A stretch of 64,000 nt of DNA from Lophius americanus (Eukaryota > Chordata > Actinopteri > Lophiiformes > Lophiidae), in assembly GCA_037951165.1 (NCBI GenBank), contig JBBDHG010000061.1, forward strand, positions 8,429,001 to 8,493,000, in the 5' to 3' direction. A program made the position numbers and the translations under genes. Every line of letters begins with the position of its first letter. Position 1 is the first letter of the stretch. Below, piece by piece: positions 1 to 25,082 of this stretch. The notes beneath the pieces were generated by a model, which saw nothing but the letters and a program-made list of their open reading frames with translations, did not search any database and was not told where the DNA came from.

Positions 1-374
1 AAGGGGGAGTTATTTTCATTAGCCATACTCCTAAAAACAAGTAAAATCCAATATGATAACTAGAAATTTACCTAGTGGGTGTTCTGAGCTCCAAATGGAC
101 AACTTGCTAAGGAATTAATCTGTCATTCCAAAATCGTAACTTGGGAATGCATACTTGGTTGGAAGGAGGTATTAATCAACCGTAATCAGTTTTGATGCGA
201 CCTATTGGCTCTTTTGTTATTGTTTATGATGTGTACCATGAGTGATTATTGTGAATTCTTAAAAACTTTAATGTTATAAAACCAGCTGGTATGTTTGCTT
301 CCCTTAAAAATGCCAATCATTTTAGATGAATATACATTACAGGGTTTAACTCAATCAATCCTTTGTTCCCACAG

Positions 375-464
375 GCTAAGAACAGGGAGCTGATGAAACA
401 AGTAGCTGCCCTCTCTAAAGGAAAAAAGTTTGACCGGACAGGAAGTTCTCTGCTGCTGCCCTAA
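375..464 (+). CDS. Last coding exon of an unidentified gene (partial)
   Basis: A splice acceptor (ttgttcccacag) is followed by an open frame of 29 codons that starts AKNRELMKQVAALSKGKK, continues with FDRTGSSLLLP and ends in TAA. The peptide is basic and heptad-like in its first half, like the end of a coiled coil. A long 3' UTR without other exons follows, so this is the terminal exon of a + strand gene whose body lies left of the window. I do not recognise the protein. The exon call rests on the acceptor, the frame and the downstream poly(A) signal. Confidence 0.6.
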   Translation, partial: AKNRELMKQVAALSKGKKFDRTGSSLLLP

Positions 465-1430
465 CAATAAGCCAACCCACGAAAACAACACGGAACAATA
501 CCATTATTTTTTACACTGTGAGAGTGTCCCTCCTGTGTTTCCTCATTGCCGTCAACATCAATGATTTCTCTGTTGGTAAAGCATAGTGTTGCAAATGGAA
601 ATTAATTATTATAAATCTCCAACTGTTGCATATTTTAGATATTTTATGGCAACTTTTTCACTGGATCCTAGAACATGACTTTGGAATGAGGACCGAGCCT
701 TCATTTTAAATACTGGCGGGCCAAAACAAAAGACATGGTGTGTATATGTGTATAGTATTTGTCTCAACTCCTTGTATCCACTTCATTTTTATGGAAAGCA
801 GTTTATTTATTCAAAAGTTTTTCTTAGCTTTTTTATTTCGTCACAATATGCTAAAAGTATATCTCACATTTTGTTTTCTTTTTTAAAATAGCAATTAGTT
901 ATATTTTTCTAAACTGATGGTGCAAGAAGAGATCTCCTCAATGGAAACCCTGTGCAACTTTATAATGTATGCAAATGTGGGAAGGTTGACCCCTGAGCTG
1001 CTGCTCAACAGTAGAGAACCCTCTCTATAATATTTCATAGATTAAACAATGAGCACTTCGGAAGGCTGTCCGATACTTGCTGTCTCTTTTCGGTGGATCG
1101 AATGTAATACTGCATGATTTTACTGCCAGACACCCAATGGAATTGTGGTCCCCCCTTCCTCTCTTCTAATTCGTTTTTTAAGAATCACATGTAAATATTT
1201 TACTGGGATCAGCCATTATATTTAAACTTTTGCTTGTATCTGTCTTAGTGAGTACCGTATGTGTATGGCAAGGCCAGTTGAAATTAACATGTCTGTATGG
1301 GATGCTTTTTAAAGGAAAACTGATCATCTAGCATTCTTGAGCTGGTTTCATACTCTGGTGTCCAGTATCATTTTTGTACTTTTTTCAAACAAAGTGTTTT
1401 AAAAACTATTAAAACTGGCTGAAATATTTG
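465..1430 (+). other. 3' UTR of the upstream unidentified gene
   Basis: About 950 bases of AT-rich sequence follow the stop codon at 462-464, with no further convincing exon. It ends near an ATTAAA hexamer and a GT-rich stretch, as expected of a vertebrate 3' UTR and cleavage site. The exact end is inferred. Confidence 0.5.
1408..1413 (+). terminator. Poly(A) signal ATTAAA
   Basis: ATTAAA, the commonest variant hexamer, lies about 20 bases before a TGTGTGTGGGTGTTTTT stretch that looks like a downstream GU/U-rich element. It would end the transcript whose stop codon is at 462-464. Confidence 0.5.
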
Positions 1431-1519
1431 TGTGTGGGTGTTTTTATTAACCATTGATGCCTTAACTTCTTAAACTTTTAGCTTTAGGTGCTTGGAACCT
1501 TCTATAATATAACAATATC

Positions 1520-1885
1520 CTTTCACCATCTCAGAAATATTTCCAAACTCCGTTCTTCACTCACCTTGAGTGATGCTGAAAAGCTGGTCCAAGGGTTTGT
1601 CTCCTCCAGACTGGATTAATGACTCACTGATAAAAGTCTTCAAAGACTACAGTACGTTCAAAACAGTGCGGACTCCACAGACGACTGACACATTTAAAAA
1701 AGGACTTAAAACTTTCCTTTTTAGCAGAACCTATAACTTTAACATTGCTGCTTTTTAGGTCAGGTTTTTATATAGTTATTTTGTTTTTTAATGATGCTTT
1801 TATCTGCTTTTACTTTGTAGCACTTTGAGATTTGATCCTAATGTAAAGTGCATTATAAATTAAATGTATTATTATTATTATAGTA
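1520..1885 (+). mobile_element. L2/Rex-like LINE fragment, internally deleted
   Basis: This is a second copy of the LINE at 19440-20305. It shares the segment encoding HLRNISKLRSSLTLSDAEKL, then jumps to the segment encoding TTDTFKKGLKTFLFSRTYNF, so several hundred bases of the reverse transcriptase C-terminus are deleted. It ends in the same tail (GCACTTTGAGATTTGATCC, AAAGTGCATTATAAATTAAA, then ATT units). The short open frame at 1570-1758 is a product of the deletion and not a gene. Confidence 0.85.
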
Positions 1886-4640
1886 ATATTACGCAGATAT
1901 GATAAAACAAGTGTTTCGGTAATTTATTCATATTCGTGTGTTAACACATCCTGCATGTGGATGGAAGTTTGTCTGCTTGAAGAGAGCTCTTTAAAACATC
2001 CAAGTAAGAATTCCATGTGGGATTCATACTGAAACATGTTTACCATATAAGCAGCATAATAGCAGTTGTGGAACACATCAAGTGTCTACTGGGACATATA
2101 CTGTGCGTGGATTCACAGGTAGTTCAATCATTCTACATACACTCGCCTTATCAGTAATCAGTACAAACAAGGGGTAACATCCTGAAGTCTGCAGAGGCAA
2201 ATCCATTAAGTTATCTGGTGAACATTGCTTTGTGACGGAGACCTTTGTTGTCTATTTTGTTGTCTAACACATAAGGATATTACAATGAAAGTGGCACAAG
2301 TAGCACCTCTGTAAAAAAGCATTGGTGACTTTTTTTAAATATAGGCTATTAAATTGTAAAACAATTATAAAGTGCTTAATTGCATCAACTTATAATGATT
2401 GTCTTGCAGTGGTTGTATTAAGTGACAATACATTTAAAAAAAATACTTTCTGGGGTTCATAGTTTTTTTCTATTATCAACCTTACTATTATTAAATTTTC
2501 CTTTTTTAAATTCCTTTCTCCTTCGCCTATTTCTTCTTAAACTGTTTGTTTCACCCCTTACTTAATAGGTATTGGAAATGGGAAATTTCCAGGAATTTTG
2601 ATTTTCCTTCCAGAAAAAGCTGATGACTCTTGTATGGAATTGTAAACACTGGAAACGTGTGTTTTCATGTGGATGCTTGTCCATCAAGGACATGCAAAGA
2701 CATTTTGGGGGGCAGAAGATCAAGTGAAAAAAGGGGCACTTCTCATAATTAACTATTAAAATGTTTTAAAATAAAATGTTAAATATAGTAGCACATCTCC
2801 GACTAACTTACCAATTTATTTTAAAACACTCACACGCATGCAATTTTTTAAAACTCAACTGATTCCTACGATACGATAAGTTCGCACAGAGACAATGGTC
2901 TTCTGTAGTATTCACTAAGTTTTTTCAAGAAAAGGCAACAACAAAGGAAAGTATGTCAGAATGTGCAAGTTTTTTATGCTACTAGTTTTTAGTATTTATT
3001 AAGAATAACTGACCGCAACAGGGAGACAGATGTAGTTAAGTAAGAATTTTCAGAAATTGCAATAGTAATTTGATTATTTTTGCACATCACAATAAATCCT
3101 TTGATGGGATTGAAGAAAATATCCCTTCATAATCAACAAAAATCTTCACACAAACCTGAAAAAGGCTGTTCTCTACATAAATAAGAAAACCAACCTACCT
3201 TAAAAATTTCAAAGTCGGACTATGTTTGGTAAAAACAATCAGGCTTAGTGCATTCTGCTCACCAACATTCTACTCACTTGGTTAATTTTGCTGGAAAAAC
3301 TCCAAAAAAGCAAAATTGAGAAAATACAAAAAGTACTGAACTCATTAGAAAAAAAGATCTTCAAGTTTGAAATAAAATATGTTACTTCCATTCCTTCTTT
3401 TGTTATTAACTTTCTACTTTCTGCCTGCATCTTTCTTTGCTTTAAGTACTTGCTAGGTCTTTTCTCCCTTCTCCACTTGTTGACTCTCCTTCCTCCCTTA
3501 CAGCAGAAACCTCCTGGTGGGTTTCCTGATTTTCTTTTTCGATCCGGTACGATGTAAAACACAGTCTGTATTGCCAAAACCAATCCAATATTAACACTTT
3601 GTACAAAAGCTTGTGGCGTTCAGAAAAGAAAATACAGTAGGCTATTTCGAATTGTATCTATAGTGACATCAGATCGGTGGCAATTGTGGGGTTTGGACAT
3701 TCAGTGCTATACTCCTGTAATTAAGCAGCTTTAAAATAACTTCACTGAGACAACAGGATGTTGTAATACTACAACACCACTCCATATTCAAAGAAACAGT
3801 AAAATGTATCTCGTGGAATAAAGTGGTTAAAGCAAGGCTCAACCCATTTGAGGGGTTTACACTGATTGCAAAGACAAGCAATGAAACCATCAGGGATGTA
3901 GCACTATTACACAGAATGATATTTTGTTGCATCACAAATAGATCCTGCATGTATCTCAAATAACTGGCATTACCAACTAATGGACTCTCAACAACCTGTC
4001 CTATTTTCTCACACCACTACCAAGAAAGAAAAGATAACATAAAATATAAGTAGTAGGATTTAGCAAGGCTTTCTAATAGACTCAAGCCAAGCTGCTGGGC
4101 GTAAATATACAAGCCCAAAGTTACTCAAGCAGCCCCAGACATCTGAATCTGGACCAAACTCATACTAGAATGGCAGCAACCATCTTACATGTCCATACTT
4201 AGTGTGATGAAAAACGCATTTTATCCTTTTAAAATCATTTCCAACGTGAGTCGGTTTCTGTCTCTGAGTAACAGAGAGAGAAGGATGGACGCTCTTATCA
4301 CTAGAAGGTTAGACAGAACACAATACAACAGCTTCAGTTAAGTCAACATTCGGCAGCACCAGTGACATTATTTCTGGATTTCAGTTTATTCATTTGAATT
4401 CACTTTTAATTTATTACATTTTATTGTTTATCTATCTTACTTCTTTATTAATATTACTCTACTAACATTTTACCCTCTACATATTAGCATTTATTTTGTG
4501 TAATTTGTCATCTTTATGTTATAATTTTTTAAAATTTAATTAAATTTTCTTAAATTCACTTTTTAGTATCTAATTCCACAAAAATTTTCTCCGGGAGAAT
4601 TGGTCTTCAAACTCATCTTAGTATTTTTTATGATACCCCT
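1886..4640. other. Intergenic AT-rich spacer, no gene recognised
   Basis: I found no exon with flanking splice sites, no conserved protein and no RNA gene here. The overlapping open frames on both strands at 3245-3583 and the one at 3669-3959 have simple-sequence or AT-rich composition and no recognisable domain. Confidence 0.6.
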
Positions 4641-4755
4641 TCATTTTACCTTTTCTCTACTGTTTGTCAATTGCCTGTTAAGCACATTGAGTAATATTTG
4701 ATTTGTTTTCTGAAATGTGCCATATAAATAAAGTTGAATAGATTTATTGTTTGAA
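4640..4755 (+). repeat. Retroposon-like 3' tail
   Basis: The segment ends CACATTGAGTAATATTTGAT, then AAATGTGCCATATAAATAAA. This is the kind of 3' end carried by many fish LINE and SINE copies (a short stem region before ATAAATAAA). No coding part is visible. Family assignment is uncertain. Confidence 0.4.
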
Positions 4756-4859
4756 TAATCTAAAGCTATTATAATAAGAAATTATAAAATCTAAGCTTCT
4801 CCCCTCTCGGTGTGTTTATGTGTGGTTCTTTGTCACACTTTAAGTTAATATCTACATCC

Positions 4860-5080
4860 CCGATTATGGAATCGTCTTCACCGCGTCCGGCGCCGCCGGA
4901 TCTGCTGCATATCCTTTGTGTTGACGCAGCAGACCTCGAATGCAGTGCCGCCTGGTGTCAGGCGGCTGCTCCGACTTACAGAGTAGGAATTCCGACTTCG
5001 GGGGGCGTTCCAGTTGAAACGTGCGACGGGGATCTCGGAAATTCCGACTTCCTAAAGAATTCAGTTTGTATTTGAAGTCA
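4860..5080. repeat. CpG-rich segment with repeated TTCCGACTTC units
   Basis: In an AT-rich spacer this block is sharply richer in CpG. It carries related units, for example GGAATTCCGACTTCGG near 4987 and GGAAATTCCGACTTCC near 5037; another TCCGACTTCCGG lies at about 5499. The spacing and inverted relationships look like the ends of a small non-autonomous DNA element. An open frame crosses it, but with no homology I can name I do not call a gene. Confidence 0.35.
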
Positions 5081-5559
5081 TTGCGGCTCATTAATAATGG
5101 AAAAGCACAAAGAATCTTTGATTTGTTTAAACTCCTCCCTACGGCAATCAATCCATAAATTAGGTTTCACCCCATTACATACCCGAATGAGATGTGTGAA
5201 TTATTTTTTTGTTATTGTGTTTGTTTTTAATCTATCGATTGCCTTTATTATTTTCTCATTTTATATCTATACATATTGCTTGTTAATATTTTGTGATCTA
5301 ATTTAACGTTAATAAGGCTTATGTTTGATGACTGTTTGATTTGATCTATTATGCATTTTTTTCTTATATTACTATAATTTTTTATTTTTTTATTACCAAG
5401 ATAGATGCCATGTTTGTTTTGCAAAGTTATAACAAGTTTTTGTTTAAAAAAATACATTAAAATGTTTTATTTGTTTTTCTTATTTTATATTTTTATATCC
5501 GACTTCCGGCTGGAACCCGGCAAAATTGTCAAAGAAAAATAACTACCGGGTCATCGTCG

Positions 5560-5842
5560 CAAATCTAAACAAGTAGCTTAGCTTTTCAAGCTGCGGTACC
5601 AAACGTACTTGATTGAAAATGAAAGTTTATATAATATTAACCTAATCCGATTGTGTAAATCTGTTACATATATTTTTAATGTGTGTTGAAAATATGTTTT
5701 CGAGAAATGTTGGGCAGGGAGTTGTTAGCATTGGCTGACATTACTGCTTTCCTCGGCTGAGCACCCACTGATCTGAACGATTAACAGACCCAGAAACAAG
5801 ATTAAAGAAGAGTTCACAAACTCTGAAGCCGGGTCCTTAAAG
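5560..5842 (+). promoter_or_regulatory. taf1: taf1 promoter region and 5' UTR exon 1
   Basis: A consensus donor (AAAG|GTAAGTG) at 5842/5843 closes a non-coding exon. The first taf1 coding exon has an acceptor ending at 6657, one base before the ATG, so at least one upstream untranslated exon must exist and this is the best candidate. The flanking sequence is relatively CpG-rich. The transcription start cannot be placed from sequence alone. Confidence 0.5.
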
Positions 5843-6360
5843 GTAAGTGTAATTTGAATCTAAAGCATTATGAATGCTTGTTCACATCGCTTTGCTGAAC
5901 AGCTAGCTAAAGTTAGCCTAAGCGGATGCATTTAGCTGCTGCACGCCATCGCAACATACAGGGTACTTAAAGGCTTAGAAAGATACACATACAAATCCAC
6001 AGTATAGTTAAGATGGAAGGATCCGATAGAAGAGTGAATAACATAGCCACAAACTCAACTGGATGCAACGTGACAATTTCTCAATCTAGATCACAGTATT
6101 TCCCAAGGGTGGAAACTGAAGTACAGGTCTTCCTTGTCATTAAACAGAAAACCTATTACAACGCAACCAAGAGGCTTCCTCAGTTCCCACTTAATCCTTT
6201 ATTGTCCATCATGTGCTTGGTGGTCAACTGTTTAAACGTGACCAAACGACTGTTATTGTATCTACTGTCTCTTCACCCCTCAGTTAGGACTAAGGAAGCC
6301 TCCAAGTTGAAAGTTTAGTTAAGTTAAGTTTTAGTTAAGTTAAATTAAGTTTAGTTTTTG

Positions 6361-6416
6361 AAAGTTTTTAGCACTTTGAGATTTGATCCAAATGTAAAGT
6401 GCATTATAAATTAAAT

Positions 6417-6459
<43 letters not shown>

Positions 6460-6462
6460 AGT
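6361..6462 (+). repeat. LINE 3' tail with (ATT)n, in taf1 intron 1
   Basis: Only the last ~60 bases of the same L2/Rex-like LINE are present (AGCACTTTGAGATTTGATCC, AAAGTGCATTATAAATTAAA), followed by more than a dozen ATT units. It matches the tails at 1800-1885 and 20240-20305. Confidence 0.85.
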
Positions 6463-6658
6463 TGAAACATCTTCAACTCCTAAAGAAGCCCTCTGGCTTC
6501 TAATTAAACCTTCAAGGTACGTGAATAATTCCCAATTAAAAATTGGGTTTTAATAATGAGAAATTCAGTATAGGCGTGTCACTCATGCTGCAGATCATTC
6601 AAGTTAAAAGGAAGAGACAAGTAAAACTGAATTAAATTGTAAATGTTATCATTTCAGA

Positions 6659-21237
<14,579 letters not shown>

Positions 21238-21439
21238 TTAAATTTTCTTATCAAAATGTCTATAGCTTTGCTTTGTGTCTGCAGTACGATACAGCACAGT
21301 GTACATTTCAGTTTTCTTTTATATCTTGAGTGAATAATACATTGTTGTAAATTATGTTGATATGAAAGTGTTTGTCCAGCTGTTTTATAATGTTTTAACT
21401 GATTCATGTCCTTCAGTTTCCTCAAAACTGAATAATTAG

Positions 21440-21445
21440 AATAAA
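21440..21445 (+). terminator. taf1: taf1 poly(A) signal AATAAA
   Basis: This is the first canonical AATAAA after the taf1 stop codon, about 200 bases downstream. The short 3' UTR is plausible. Confidence 0.65.
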
Positions 21446-23052
21446 TATACTGAAAATACTGACAATCCGTCCTCTCTTCAAAAAACGTATGTCTGAGTTA
21501 TCGTTAGGTAAAATAGAAAGGCACATATGGCATAATCAGTTTATTTAAACTAAATTTTTTTCCAGATGCTATCGGAGGTCTCGGCCTGTAGCACCCAAAA
21601 ATAACTCACTCAAACCCCAAAGCTTGAAGATAAATAGTTGGGCTTATATGATATTTTTTTACCAGCTACTTTTAAAAATGTCAGCACAGGATATTCACAG
21701 GTTAATAGCTGAATTTCAAATTACTTGGCTTTGGTATTATGGTTTGTCTGGCTGAACTTGGAATTTAAACTGCTAATTTAATAAGTAATGTCTCCATTAA
21801 CTAGAAAAAGCACTATGTTTAGGAAAAAATCATACAGATGGGGAATCTGTATGATTTATGCCTGCCTCTAAATCTACCAACAACTCCTAACTAACTGAAT
21901 ATCTCAAGTTCCCTGCAGCCCGTCCTCTCCTGCATCCTCCACTTCAGCCACTCTGTTTAGCCCACTGAACCTCACAGAAAAAACACAATTTTGATGTCAC
22001 TACTACAAATGGCTAATCATTTTATTTTAAATGCTGCGATTTCATGGAAAGCTGTCCTGTAGTTTTTCCTGCAATCCTGCTCACAAACTAACAGATATTT
22101 AGGAGTGAAAAATAACCTCCTTGGGGAGGTTACCATTTCAGTTGCAAGTACTACTGTATTCCAAAATAATTTACTGAAGTTGTATGACTCACCGGTTCAT
22201 GATTAACGTTTTCAAAATCACATTCTTCTGCAAACATTGAACTTGTGGAGCGTGTGGATAGATCTCATCAAACGAGATGAAATAGAGCCAAACAAAAAGT
22301 GACAATAAATCAAAGGAATTTTAGAAAAGCAATACAAACCACCCAAGATGTCAGGAACACAATAGGAGAAGTGTGTGAAAGGTTATGACTGGACTTATCT
22401 ATTGTCTTAGACGCCTCTCTCAGTTAATTTATGCCAAACTGCTCTTTAGGAAATGTTTGGTTTTTTTACATTTATATAAAGAGTCTGGGAAACCGATGGA
22501 ACTGCAAGACGTGTCATGGTATTATCACCACTAAACGAACCATCCGTGGAATGTTGTCAATGATGGAGTGAATGCCAATGAGTTGGAGAAGAAACTACAC
22601 CAAAGCCACTTCTCTATTTCTTTATATTGTGTTCATCATTCTGATGCGTCAATCACCTACACACTTCCTGTTTGCAACCGTTCTACAGAAAAACTGTTTT
22701 GAAATCAGCCAACACACAAAAGATCCCATGACACGTTTACAACATTATATTAGTGTTTGGAACTATCTGATTTTATTGCACATTATGTCCTCACAATATA
22801 ATATCATCCTCCAAGGATGCTACTGTCAAGAGACAAGATAGATTCTGCCATTGTTATCCATATGCTGTTACACATGAAGAGGATTCAGATCCCGGTCCAT
22901 GTGATGAAAACCACATAGGCATTTTCTTCACACACAGCAACGGGCCACTCAGTACTGGATTCTAATGCAGACATTATCCAAAATTTAAAACTATATTGTA
23001 GTTAAACAATACAAATAAGTTCATACAAGAATATATCACATACACCCTCATG
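21446..23052. other. Intergenic region between convergent taf1 and SLAIN-like gene
   Basis: I see no exon or RNA gene. The open frame at 22572-22841 has no recognisable domain. A perfect 13-bp hairpin (arms AAATCATACAGAT / ATCTGTATGATTT) with a 5-nt loop lies at 21827-21857. Confidence 0.6.
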
Positions 23053-23058
23053 TTTATT
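23053..23058 (-). terminator. Poly(A) signal of the SLAIN-like gene
   Basis: TTTATT on the + strand reads AATAAA on the - strand, about 90 bases after the stop codon of the SLAIN-like gene. Confidence 0.65.
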
Positions 23059-23147
23059 TGAGCAAATTTTCATATAACTCTCAGGGATTCACCTTCCACC
23101 TTTAGGTGCATGGTGCATTTCTGGCCCAAGTAACTGTACGGGACCTC

Positions 23148-25021
23148 TCAGGTGAGGCAAATACGTCCATTAACAGACAGGTATCCCTTAGTCTGGTGAT
23201 AAATCCTGCAGGGGCTGACAGACTGAGAACGCTGCAGTCTTTTCATGGCGGCTTTCCTTTCCAGAGAATCTTTCTCCGATTTTAAAAAGCCATTGGAGTT
23301 CTCAGATGCTGCAGAGAGTGATGGAGACCAGAAACCAGACCCCTTTATTACTGGTGAAGAACCTGAGAAAAATAGTTTTGAATCAGTCGCTATAATGATA
23401 ATGTGATATGTGTGTGGACGTCTAACACAGATATCAAAATATAATATATATTCAATAGTGTGGTGAGATAACAGTGAAGCCACTTTCTTTTTGGCATTTT
23501 CTTCTTGATAGTGAAAAAACATGATCAAAACCTGAATAAGGGTCAGTGATTTGTGACTCGGCAGGTTGGTAGTCATCCACCTCTAAACTTCGACTGTTCC
23601 TAACAGCTTGTAGGGAGCGGAGGCTGGTCCGCAGAGGTGACCTCATTCTGCCTGGAGATGTGTCTGCAATATAGATCAGGCATCACAACCAGTTTCAAAT
23701 CCAAATTTAGGCCGCAAAAATCTGATGTTCCCATAAATAGTTCAACATTTTTTCTAAATTGTCTTTCTCTTTGTATCATTTAACATTAACCTTATCAGTA
23801 GCAACATTTATTAGATACAGTGTCGGACATATTCAGTGTCTTTTTACCATCCAACATAGACAGTTCTCTCTCTACTACTCAGACAAACAAGGCCTGTTTG
23901 CTTGGCTCACCTTGATTCTGAGCAAGTTTAAGCAGCTTAAACTGGGTGACCTGCTGGTGAAGTCTGGACAGTTTTGGACTTTGGCAGACCTGCTTAGGTA
24001 AAGATGCTGGAGAGGAAAGGCAACAGCTTGTTGATGACAGACCAGTCTGCCGACCAAAGGAAGATGCAGGTTCAGCTCTTTTCCCTTCAGTGAGGTTGTC
24101 AGTATTTTCGAAAGAAGTGTTGAAATAAGTTGGAGAAATCATTGGTGGCAGTATACCCTTCCATGGTGAAACAGCACCAGGTGAGGAGATGTAGTCGTGA
24201 CGTAAACCTGACAAATAAGGACCAATTTATCACCATTCACCATCAGTGAGTATGTGGTGTAAACGAGTTGATGAAGATAACTGATACTCACTGGCTTCCT
24301 GTATACGAGTCATCATGTGGACATCTGTGTTGTCCTGCAGTCTGTGTCTTTTGGATTCCTCTTGGGAAATGTTATCTGTGCAGATTTATAAAAAGAGAAC
24401 AGTAAAATATATTCACTGCTGTGAAAAAGAATTTGACTTCCCCCACTTTTGTCTGTTGTTGTGTGTATCTATCACGTAATTGTGTTAGATCATGAAATGA
24501 AATGAAAACAAAGGCAACACGAGTAAACACAAATCCAAGTTTCCAATGATACCTGTATTAATGGATTGTTATCTAAAACTGGGCCTGTGTGAAAGTTATT
24601 TTCCCCCCTCCGAAAATAAATCAACAAAACTACAAAAATGCATGAATAACTGGTAAAATTTAGACTAGAAACATCCAAACCTGATTACCACCACCCACCA
24701 TATTTATACCCCAGTTAAACAGGAAGTCATTCTTCGCCACTTCAGAATTCCCTCTCAAACAGGTGAACCTAAAAATATACAAATAAGACTGTAAATATTC
24801 AGTTAGCTTTTACTCCCAGTATATCCTTGGGGTGGCAATAATTGTGGCACACATATTTTAGAGAACAATAATTGCTTCATGTTTAAATTGAAATGTTTTT
24901 TTTTAAATTTGTTACTTTTGATTCTTTTATGAGATTTGTATGAATAATTTGAATTAAAGGTCATGGGTATAGACAATAAGGACAATTTTTGCAATTAATT
25001 TTGTAATTAAAAAATGTTGTG

Positions 25022-25082
<61 letters not shown>

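Noticed and set aside
3245..3583. Overlapping open frames on both strands of one AT-rich block
   Set aside because: Low-complexity composition, no splice context, no domain, and mutual overlap on opposite strands suggest chance frames.
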